Positions 57,982 through 64,000 of a stretch of DNA of 64,000 nucleotides are shown in pieces. Numbering within the stretch: the first letter of the stretch is position 1; each line of letters starts with the position of its first letter. The position numbers were made by a program, and so were the translations under genes. The notes under the pieces were generated by a model. That model had not been told where the DNA came from. It saw nothing but the letters and a program-made list of their open reading frames with translations, and did no database searches. Origin of the DNA: an uncultured Flavobacteriales bacterium (GTDB lineage: Bacteria > Bacteroidota > Bacteroidia > Flavobacteriales > JBLHRE01); contig CAKZPI010000037.1 of the NCBI GenBank assembly GCA_937139155.1, positions 1-64,000 on the forward strand. Reading direction: 5' to 3'.

Positions 57982-58671
57982 CTAAAATAATAGATAGCCG
58001 AAGACAATGGCAATTATATCTCGGGTGGCATGGGCAATCATTACTTCTAGAATAGACCTTCTAAAATAATAGAGGAAACCATAGACCAGCCCTCCCAAAC
58101 CTGAAATAATAACCGAGTCCCAACCTTGGTAATAATGCCCAAGTGAAAATACCAAGGCCCCAATTAGAACGGCTATGATGCCGCCCCGTTTCCCAAAGAC
58201 GTTTTTGAAGGTTTCAATGGCGGTTGTCCTCCAAAGCTCTTCACTGATTCCGGCTTTAAAAATTGCCAGTAATATCCATAGAGGTAGATAGGAAAGGTTG
58301 GAGAAGGTATATTGGAAATCGGTTTTTTTCTCTTGGGGAATGTCAAAAAGACCATCCAAAAGGATGGGAAGAATGAACAAAGCAATACCCGCCCAGACGG
58401 TTCCAGACGCAATCCCTATGATAACCTGACTATTTTTTGAGGTATGAGGATACCGGTTCATGCCCTTGAAAGAAAGTCCTTGAATTTTCAAAACAAGGGC
58501 GGAAATGATGATGGAAATTGCTCCATATACCATGGCCAGGCTGAAGATTTCCATAAATCGGGAAGGGCCCAGGCTCAGGAATGACCTAGCCTTTAAGGAA
58601 AGGGTGATTTCAAGAAACCAAACCAAAAGGATAATGGCCAAGGCAATGAGGGCAGTATCTCTTTTTTTCAT
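57982..58671 (-). CDS. CPBP-family intramembrane metalloprotease
   Basis: 229 residues with about seven membrane helices. CPBP (CAAX/Abi) motifs are in order: AGISEELWRTTAIETF, the FSLGHYYQG segment and IAHATRDIIAI, giving the Glu-Glu/Arg, His and His/Asp metal-site residues. Bacterial members process peptides or give immunity to bacteriocins; the target is unknown here. It follows the pterin dehydratase gene by one base. Confidence 0.87.
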   Translation of the reverse strand: MKKRDTALIALAIILLVWFLEITLSLKARSFLSLGPSRFMEIFSLAMVYGAISIIISALVLKIQGLSFKGMNRYPHTSKNSQVIIGIASGTVWAGIALFILPILLDGLFDIPQEKKTDFQYTFSNLSYLPLWILLAIFKAGISEELWRTTAIETFKNVFGKRGGIIAVLIGALVFSLGHYYQGWDSVIISGLGGLVYGFLYYFRRSILEVMIAHATRDIIAIVFGYLLF

Positions 58672-58672
58672 C

Positions 58673-58954
58673 TTAGATTAAATCGTCAATAGATCGAGCT
58701 AGTTTGAAGTCTTTTTCGGTCAATCCACCTGCATCATGAGTGGTTAAGGCGATTTTAACCTTATTGTAAGTGTTTTCCCAGTTGGGGTGATGCTCAGCCT
58801 TTTCCGCATGTAATGCTACTGACGACATGAAGGCAAAAGCTTGAACAAAATCTTGAAATTCAAATTTTCGAATAAGACTTTGATTATGAACCGTCCATTG
58901 GCTGTCTAAGGTTTTGAGTTCGTCCAAAATCTTTTCCTCTGTTAAGGTTTTCAT
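58673..58954 (-). CDS. phhB: pterin-4a-carbinolamine dehydratase
   Basis: 93 residues, the full pterin-carbinolamine dehydratase fold: [20 protein letters not shown], the signature [20 protein letters not shown] with the catalytic His pair, and [15 protein letters not shown]. It recycles the cofactor of aromatic amino acid hydroxylases. I begin at the ATG at 58954; 27 further upstream codons to 59035 are not family-like. No phenylalanine hydroxylase gene is in the window. Confidence 0.93.
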   Translation of the reverse strand: MKTLTEEKILDELKTLDSQWTVHNQSLIRKFEFQDFVQAFAFMSSVALHAEKAEHHPNWENTYNKVKIALTTHDAGGLTEKDFKLARSIDDLI

Positions 58955-59084
58955 AGCGTGAATTGGTTTTTGAATTTTTTGGAAAGTACAAACAATGGTT
59001 GACTCCCCATTAGTTTTTATACGGGGCTGTGGCAAAAATTGTTTGTCAGGGCAATTAAAACTTGATAAAACTTCGATTTTTTAG

Positions 59085-59112
59085 TTGACTCTATGTTTTA
59101 TTTTTAGATTTG
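59085..59112 (+). promoter_or_regulatory. promoter of the DHOR-Rieske-porin operon
   Basis: TTGAC (59085-59089) and TAGATTTG (59105-59112) lie at near-consensus distance; the second is an exact TAnnTTTG. The inferred start of transcription is about 18 bases before the ATG at 59134. Confidence 0.6.
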
Positions 59113-59133
59113 CCTAAAAATAGATTTAGAGCA

Positions 59134-60315
59134 ATGAAAAGATCCTTGATTCTTATTTCTGCTGCCTTTTTAAGTTTCTATGGCTGTGAGAAAACCTTGC
59201 CTTCGGCTCCAGCTGAGCATGATCTTCTAGACGGTCCGATTTCTGGCTTGACTCCTGCAGAAAATGCACAGTTTTTGGCGGGAGACGAGGGATTCTCGGA
59301 GGTGTTCACCATTGAGCGGGGGCTTGGACCCGTTTTCGTGGCCAGTAACTGCGCGTCTTGCCACCCAGGAGATGGAAAGGGAACTCCCTTTGTTCAGTTT
59401 ACCCGTTTTGGTCAGGGAGATACCAATGGGAACCAGTTTTTAAGCCAAGGCGGACCCCAGCTTCAGCATAAGGCCATTCCGGGTTACCAACCAGAAACCC
59501 TTCCTCCTGGGGCGCCATCTGCTAATTTTATCGCTCCGTCGGTAACTGGATTAGGCTTTCTTGATGCGGTTGATGATTCAACCTTCTTAGCTTTTGAAGA
59601 CCCCAATGACCTTGATGGAGACGGAATAAGCGGAAGGGCTCATTTTATTGACCTGCCTGAATATGTGAGGGTTAGAGAAGGCTCAGTTCAAAGAAATGGT
59701 AGATATATGGGTCGGTTTGGTAAAAAGGCGGGAGCTCATGATTTGCTTCATCAAACCGCAATGGCCTATAACCAAGACATGGGGATTACCTCAATTTTCG
59801 AGTCTATTGACCCGTATTCAGGTTTGGAAGAGGACCCAGAAGTTAGCACCCAAACGGTTAACCAGGTGGTTTTCTATTTGAAAACCTTGAAAACCCCCAT
59901 ACAACGAAACTCAAATGAGGTAGAAATTGGAAAAAATATTTTCAATAATATTGGTTGCGGCTCTTGTCATATCCCAAATTTGAGAACCGGATCTTCTCCA
60001 ATTGCAGCCTTGAATTTCAAAGATTTTCAGCCCTATACAGATTTGCTTCTTCATGATATGGGTCCGGAGCTTGACGATGGGTACACAGAAGGGTATGCTC
60101 TTAGTTCTGAATGGAGAACTCCGCCTTTATGGGGGCTTGGTTTAAGTAAAGACGCTCAAGGCGGAAGGTATTTTCTTATGCATGACGGACGGGCCGCTAG
60201 CATTGAGGAAGCCATTTTGCTTCATGGGGGCGAAGGCGCTACCTCCCGTTCAAATTATTTAGGCCTTAGTGAAAACAATAAGGAAGATTTAATCAAATTT
60301 CTGGAAAGCCTGTAA
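59134..60315 (+). CDS. di-heme oxidoreductase (DHOR/thiol oxidoreductase-like) lipoprotein
   Basis: 393 residues with a lipoprotein signal (AAFLSFYGC, Cys17). Two c-type heme sites, CASCHP and CGSCHIP, lie in the N- and C-terminal halves. The DHOR/DUF1111 signature includes DLDGDGISGRAHF and GRFGKKAGAHDLLHQTAMAYNQDMG. Relatives resemble di-heme peroxidases such as MauG/CcpA and move electrons in the periplasm. The TTG at 59110 is rejected as start because it falls before the signal and inside the promoter. Ends TAATG with the next start. Confidence 0.9.
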   Translation: MKRSLILISAAFLSFYGCEKTLPSAPAEHDLLDGPISGLTPAENAQFLAGDEGFSEVFTIERGLGPVFVASNCASCHPGDGKGTPFVQFTRFGQGDTNGNQFLSQGGPQLQHKAIPGYQPETLPPGAPSANFIAPSVTGLGFLDAVDDSTFLAFEDPNDLDGDGISGRAHFIDLPEYVRVREGSVQRNGRYMGRFGKKAGAHDLLHQTAMAYNQDMGITSIFESIDPYSGLEEDPEVSTQTVNQVVFYLKTLKTPIQRNSNEVEIGKNIFNNIGCGSCHIPNLRTGSSPIAALNFKDFQPYTDLLLHDMGPELDDGYTEGYALSSEWRTPPLWGLGLSKDAQGGRYFLMHDGRAASIEEAILLHGGEGATSRSNYLGLSENNKEDLIKFLESL

Positions 60316-60749
60316 TGAATCGGAAAGAGTTCATTTTAAAGGCAGGCTTGGGAACCTGCGGAATTGTATTGGGATCCAGCTTGATTTCAAGTTGTTCCAC
60401 CACCCAGTATTTAAGCCTTGAACCAAAATCGGAAGGGGTTTGGGAGGTGCCGATATCAGCCTTTTTTGATCCTGAGAAAGAGAAGAATTATCAGGTTTTA
60501 ATTTTGGAATTGAAGGGCTTGAATGCTCCCGTAGCCCTTGAAAAATTAGATCAAGGTTATCAGGCCATTCTCATGCAATGCACCCATAAAGGCTGCACCG
60601 TTAATCGGGGAGGGGGAATGTTTACTTGTCCTTGCCATGGTTCCGAATTTGATGCTCAAGGGAAGGTTTTGGAAGGACCTGCCCAAAAAGATTTACTAAA
60701 ACTTACTACTCAAATAGAAGATGAAAAAATCATACTTAGTTTGCCTTAG
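60315..60749 (+). CDS. Rieske [2Fe-2S] protein
   Basis: 144 residues. The N-terminus NRKEFILKAGLGTCGIVLGSSLISSC combines an exported, Tat-like appearance with a lipobox. The Rieske motif is complete: CTHKGC and CPCHGS supply two Cys and two His ligands and the disulfide pair. The single Rieske domain has no cytochrome b partner nearby, so it is not the usual bc1 subunit. It probably exchanges electrons with the di-heme protein. It overlaps the DHOR stop by one base and the porin gene by 29. Confidence 0.92.
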   Translation: MNRKEFILKAGLGTCGIVLGSSLISSCSTTQYLSLEPKSEGVWEVPISAFFDPEKEKNYQVLILELKGLNAPVALEKLDQGYQAILMQCTHKGCTVNRGGGMFTCPCHGSEFDAQGKVLEGPAQKDLLKLTTQIEDEKIILSLP

Positions 60750-61914
60750 TTTATTGGCCAGTTTTTACGCGATGGCTCAAGAAGATAGTTTGGGTGGCAT
60801 GAACATGGATGCCGTCTATGAACGTCCATTCTTATACAATGCCTACGATCGGATTTCTGTGGGTGGTTATTTGGAAACCCATTTAGAGTATAAAGGTGAG
60901 GAAGGCGTAAATGAGGGTTATTCTTTTGATGCCAGACGGTTCACTGTTTTCATGTCGGGGCAAATAGCTCCAAGAATATCCTTCTTTTCTGAATTGGAAT
61001 ATGAGCATGGCACGGAAGAAATAGCCATAGAATTTGCGGCCATCGACCTTCAAATTCACCCAGCATTAAACATTCGAGGTGGGGTAATCATGAACCCCAT
61101 TGGGGCATTTAATCAAAATCATGACGGACCCAAATGGTTGTTTGTGGAAAGACCTGAAATGGCTGTAAACCTTTTGCCAGCCACCTTTTCAAATCCAGGT
61201 TTTGGGGTTTTTGGGAAATGGAGATTTGGAAAAACAGTGCTTGGTTATGAGGCTTATTTATCCAATGGGTTTGATGGGTCCATCATTGATAATGAAGAAG
61301 GAAAGACCTTTTTACCAGCGGTTAAAGAAAACCCTGGAAGGATGGGAGGCAGCGGAAACGGAGCCTTGTTCACCTCTGGAAAAATAAGTTTGAAAAACCC
61401 AGTATTTGGAGAGCTTGGATTCTCTCATCTAGGAGGGGTTTATAATAGATTTGAAGGCGATGGATTGGTACTGGATGAAAAAAGGCGAATGGATGCCATT
61501 GCCTTGGATTATTCGAAGAGTTTTGAAAAAACGTCCACCCTTTTACGTGCTGAATTTACCCGTATTTTTATTGACATTGCAGAGAATTACGACGAATCCT
61601 ATGGTGAGAATCAATCTGGGTTTTATTTGGATCTGGAACAGGTAATTCTAAACCCTGAGCTTCGGGCTTGGCCAGATGCGAAAGTAATGGTAGGTCTCCG
61701 GTTTGATTATGTAGACTGGAATAGGGATGAGTTTCCTTTCGGGCAAGGTGAAATAGGAGATGAGCTTTATGCGGGTAGCTTTGCCTTGGCTTTTCGTCCG
61801 GTTTCTCAAACCGTTTTAAGACTGAATTACCGAAGACAGCTGAATGTTGACTTACTCAATAATCCGCCAACAAGAGGAGGTGCCTGGTTTTTGGGCCTTT
61901 CTACCTATTTCTAA
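60721..61914 (+). CDS. porin-like outer-membrane protein of the DHOR-Rieske operon
   Basis: 397 residues with a signal peptide (LSLLASFYAMAQ). It starts with ISVGGYLETHLEYKGEEG and RRFTVFMSGQIAPRISFFSELEYEHG, features of phosphate-selective-type 16-18-strand porins, and ends with FLGLSTYF. The pore is predicted to bring in the operon's substrate, or an electron acceptor, for the periplasmic redox proteins. Specificity cannot be read. Terminator follows at once. Confidence 0.82.
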   Translation: MKKSYLVCLSLLASFYAMAQEDSLGGMNMDAVYERPFLYNAYDRISVGGYLETHLEYKGEEGVNEGYSFDARRFTVFMSGQIAPRISFFSELEYEHGTEEIAIEFAAIDLQIHPALNIRGGVIMNPIGAFNQNHDGPKWLFVERPEMAVNLLPATFSNPGFGVFGKWRFGKTVLGYEAYLSNGFDGSIIDNEEGKTFLPAVKENPGRMGGSGNGALFTSGKISLKNPVFGELGFSHLGGVYNRFEGDGLVLDEKRRMDAIALDYSKSFEKTSTLLRAEFTRIFIDIAENYDESYGENQSGFYLDLEQVILNPELRAWPDAKVMVGLRFDYVDWNRDEFPFGQGEIGDELYAGSFALAFRPVSQTVLRLNYRRQLNVDLLNNPPTRGGAWFLGLSTYF

Positions 61915-61920
61915 AAAAAA

Positions 61921-61951
61921 AAAGGGGGATTGATAATTTCAATCCCCTTTT
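61921..61951. terminator. bidirectional terminator after the porin gene
   Basis: Stem GGGGATTG/CAATCCCC extended by A/T pairs, 7-base loop, A-rich on the left and TTTT on the right. It also suits the convergent lipoprotein gene. Confidence 0.85.
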
Positions 61952-61972
61952 CAATTATGGATAAATTAATTA

Positions 61973-62548
61973 TCACCTGAAGTTAAGGGTTTCACCTACT
62001 TGAAATAGGTCTGTTTCAACAAGGGCAACGGCATAGCGAAGAATTACAAGTTCCTCCGTGTTTGGGTCATATTCTAATTCCGCCCATGCTGGAAGCCTTA
62101 ATCCGTTTCTTTCAATAAAAAAGGCCAGGTATCCATGGTCTTCATATGAGCCCCATGCCGTTGAAAAATAGCTATTATCTTGATCCTGTTCTAATAGTTC
62201 CTGACTGTCCGTATAAGGATTGTTATAGTAGTAATACGGGTTTCTAATGTAATCACCTAGCTGAAGGTTGTCAGGATTATAGCCGCCATCATTGTAGGTT
62301 ACTAAACCTCCGTTATTCATGTTAATGGTAATAATTCGCGAGTCACCCCAAGGATCGCTGACGATTTTATTCTCGATATCAAAGTCAAGAATACCGTCTT
62401 CAAAAATGCTTAAGCTGGTTTCATCTGAAAGAATTAGGGGGGTATTAAAGTTCTTGTAAAATACCGTTGATACTACCTCGCTAGAAGGCTCACAGCCCAT
62501 GAAGGTAAAAGCGGAAGCAAGGGCTAAGCCCAGGGTCAAGATTCTCAT
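61973..62548 (-). CDS. lipoprotein of unknown function, tandem paralogue 1
   Basis: 191 residues with a lipobox (ASAFTFMGC, Cys19). The body is beta-rich with a DGILDFDIENK segment, several Tyr/Asn-rich turns (PYYYYNNPY), STAWG and a late AWAELEYDPNTEELVILRYA. The spacing of DGI-D-x-I, TAWG and the final strand matches the next gene, so these are tandem duplicates. No known domain is recognised. Both genes lie in one run with the reductase gene. Confidence 0.75.
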   Translation of the reverse strand: MRILTLGLALASAFTFMGCEPSSEVVSTVFYKNFNTPLILSDETSLSIFEDGILDFDIENKIVSDPWGDSRIITINMNNGGLVTYNDGGYNPDNLQLGDYIRNPYYYYNNPYTDSQELLEQDQDNSYFSTAWGSYEDHGYLAFFIERNGLRLPAWAELEYDPNTEELVILRYAVALVETDLFQVGETLNFR

Positions 62549-62576
62549 TAGGTTAAAAATTAAAAGGTTTATTTGA

Positions 62577-63131
62577 TTAGCTATCAGTTTGTCCGCAGTT
62601 TATGGACTGATTGGACCCTAAAAAAATGGCCCAATCGGTAATTATAAATTCTTTCGTGAATTTATCAATGTCGGTTTTTAACCAACCATAATAGGGGTGA
62701 TCTCCTCGCATTATTTTGACTCCAATATATGAGTCGGTATTGGTTCCTCCCCAGGCTGTGTACACGCTTCCAGAGTAGTATATGGTGCAATATTCGTCTT
62801 CGTTGAGGAACCAGCCGGCCATTACTGGGGTGCCATATTCAAACTTGGTGTCTCCGCTGAAGTAATCAAATTCTTGTACTGCTACAGTTCCTGAGATTCC
62901 TATTATATTATAAGTGTAAACTGTATCAGAAGGGTAAGGTCTGACATCGATTGAAATTTCTAAGTCAGCTATGCCGTCGTTCAGAAGGGAGAAACTGGAG
63001 TCAGTCTTTATTCTGATCTCGTTATTTAGGTCTTTATGGAAAAAGAGTGATTCTTCATTTATTTCTGAAGGCTGACACGCGAGCATACTTAAAGCCATTC
63101 CTAAAATGGCCAAAGGGGTTAAAATCTTCAT
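62577..63131 (-). CDS. lipoprotein of unknown function, tandem paralogue 2
   Basis: 184 residues with a lipobox (ALSMLAC, Cys19) and the same plan as its downstream neighbour: LNDGIADLEISID, FEYGTPVMAGWFL, VYTAWGGTN, YYGWLKTDIDKFTKEFIITDWA. A pattern DGxxDxxI near residue 50 and a TAWG motif link the two. Function unknown. It starts directly at the end of the reductase gene, so expression is coupled. Confidence 0.75.
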   Translation of the reverse strand: MKILTPLAILGMALSMLACQPSEINEESLFFHKDLNNEIRIKTDSSFSLLNDGIADLEISIDVRPYPSDTVYTYNIIGISGTVAVQEFDYFSGDTKFEYGTPVMAGWFLNEDEYCTIYYSGSVYTAWGGTNTDSYIGVKIMRGDHPYYGWLKTDIDKFTKEFIITDWAIFLGSNQSINCGQTDS

Positions 63132-63677
63132 TTATGCTTCAAGTTTAGGGTAATATTTCGCTTGGATTATCCCGTTATCCCAAGATTTAGTCGATTCAAG
63201 GCTTAGAATGGTTTCTGGTAGTTTTCCGTCAAACAAAGGTATACCTTGTCCAAGAACAATAGGAATCCGGGTTAAAATTATTTCATCAATTAAACCCGCT
63301 TTGAACATGAGGGCGTTTACCTGTCCGCCACCAATCAACCAAATATCTTTTCCTTCCTGACTTTTTAGGTTTTTGGTAAACTCCAAAATATCTCCTGAAA
63401 TAAAGTCAACATGAGGGTCTTCCTTTCCAGATTTATCAAACCTAAAAACATAGTTTGTTTTTTCTTTATACGGGAATTCACCTTCAAAGCCTTTGGTAAC
63501 CTGATAGGTATTATGCCCCATCAGGGTAGTGTCAATGGTTTGGAAAAACTCTTCATACCCATAGTCTTCGTCTTCAATTTGAAACTCGGGTCTGTGCAGC
63601 CAATGTATTTCGTGATTATTGGTTGCGATGTAATTGTCAATACTTACCGCGGTAAATAAAATAATCTTTCTGTTCAT
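63132..63677 (-). CDS. dihydrofolate-reductase-fold protein (RibD C-terminal-domain family)
   Basis: 181 residues: KIILFTAVSIDNYIAT at the start, TTLMGHNTYQVTKGF, DIWLIGGGQVNALMFKAGLIDEIILTRIPIVLGQGIPLF at the core. These mark the RibD C-terminal/DHFR-like NADPH reductase group, used for riboflavin intermediates or, in many small homologues, unknown substrates. It starts 2 bases after the end of the upstream partial gene. Confidence 0.88.
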   Translation of the reverse strand: MNRKIILFTAVSIDNYIATNNHEIHWLHRPEFQIEDEDYGYEEFFQTIDTTLMGHNTYQVTKGFEGEFPYKEKTNYVFRFDKSGKEDPHVDFISGDILEFTKNLKSQEGKDIWLIGGGQVNALMFKAGLIDEIILTRIPIVLGQGIPLFDGKLPETILSLESTKSWDNGIIQAKYYPKLEA

Positions 63678-63679
63678 TT

Positions 63680-64000
63680 CTAAGGCTTGGATTTTGGTCC
63701 GAATAAATTATAAGGAATCTTTGGGGTTTCGTATTCGTAGAACGAAATATAAAGTTTTTTGGTTTGGGTCTTTCCTTTTCGGTTGGTGAAAACGATTTCA
63801 TATTCGTCAAGCATGGCATAACCAAAGGGTGCAGAGTCAAGCTTATACCCGCAACAAGAACCAACCCTCCGGTACTTAATAATCTTTCCGTTTTCATCCC
63901 TAAGCAGTTCTAGGTAATCTTGTTGATTGCTCGGACCGCCCCTTGGGCCTTCACCCACTTGAATGGGGTTGTTTCGATGGTATCCGTATTTTTTCGACTT
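63680..64000 (-). CDS. hypothetical protein, 5' end beyond the window
   Basis: A frame open from the right edge encodes at least 106 residues, beginning in the window with KKYGYHRNNPIQVGEGPRG, then QQDYLELLRDENGKIIKYRRVGSCC and a C-terminal domain (FTNRKGKTQTKKLYISFYEYE). The GTG at 63958 is probably internal, because the sequence upstream of it continues the same style. It resembles a widespread Bacteroidota protein often mislabelled as an aldolase. The GSCC motif is notable. Function unknown. Confidence 0.75.
   Translation of the reverse strand, partial: KSKKYGYHRNNPIQVGEGPRGGPSNQQDYLELLRDENGKIIKYRRVGSCCGYKLDSAPFGYAMLDEYEIVFTNRKGKTQTKKLYISFYEYETPKIPYNLFGPKSKP

Noticed and set aside
60315..60749. 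Rieske subunit of a cytochrome bc1 or alternative complex III
   Set aside because: No cytochrome b or complex III genes are adjacent; partners are a di-heme DHOR protein and a porin.

Overview
The window reads as a chromosomal segment of a Bacteroidota bacterium, most likely from the order Flavobacteriales. Three things point there: gliding and type IX secretion genes (gldF, gldG, a gldI-like gene, a PorP/SprF protein, and a very large protein with a type B gliding-motility C-terminal domain); many lipoproteins and outer-membrane barrels; and Bacteroidota-type promoters (TAnnTTTG -7 boxes, sometimes with an upstream TTTG) with few strong Shine-Dalgarno sites. Coding density is high and 4-base ATGA overlaps are common. 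I see no prophage, insertion sequence, rRNA operon or CRISPR array. The only clearly accessory-looking DNA is the first 430 bases, which hold a broken tRNA-like sequence inside a 144-bp tandem duplication.

Layout. 0.4-6.7 kb: a POT-family transporter, a membrane protein / winged-helix regulator / creD cluster, an SDR, a Pmp3-type protein, dodecin and a secreted nuclease-like lipoprotein. 6.7-15.1 kb: dcd, a PhoX-like phosphatase, csaA with a candidate small RNA or leader, ribH, a TPR membrane protein, recF and its DUF721 partner, ndk, nrnA, a gldI-like PPIase and a cyclophilin-FKBP fusion. 15.1-23.1 kb: a three-gene surface module of giant type B T9SS adhesin, PorP/SprF protein and OmpA/PD40 protein. 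23.2-31.2 kb: msrB, kdsA and then two divergent lipoprotein/beta-barrel gene pairs whose lipoproteins are paralogues. 31.2-38.6 kb: rarA, a TonB-domain lipoprotein, rhomboid, a second msrB, a deacetylase-family protein, DUF819, an RNA/operator region and htpG. 38.6-46.9 kb: mixed metabolic and envelope genes, including a halotyrosine-deiodinase-like nitroreductase coupled to a geranylgeranyl-reductase-like flavoprotein, and an unlisted 52-residue membrane protein. 46.9-52.8 kb: dnaN and a tightly coupled DUF62-ABM-gldF-gldG-DUF4340 operon. 52.8-64 kb: phoH-purC, mscL, an MFS/YhiN/CPBP/PCD run, a DHOR-Rieske-porin electron-transfer operon and a terminal cluster with tandem paralogous lipoproteins.

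How genes work together. The adhesin, SprF-like protein and OmpA protein probably form one cell-surface system fed by the T9SS, while GldF/GldG and the GldI-like and cyclophilin-FKBP folding factors serve the gliding/secretion machinery or the envelope in general. The least explained material is (i) the divergent lipoprotein/barrel pairs at 24.5-31.2 kb, (ii) a structured RNA candidate at 36.4-36.5 kb whose predicted promoter overlaps one of two identical TTGAAC-N4-GTTCAA palindromes, (iii) a second RNA or leader candidate at 9.18-9.26 kb, and (iv) four regularly spaced Cys-containing repeats at the start of the giant adhesin. Product names rest on motif recognition by eye; no database search was run.
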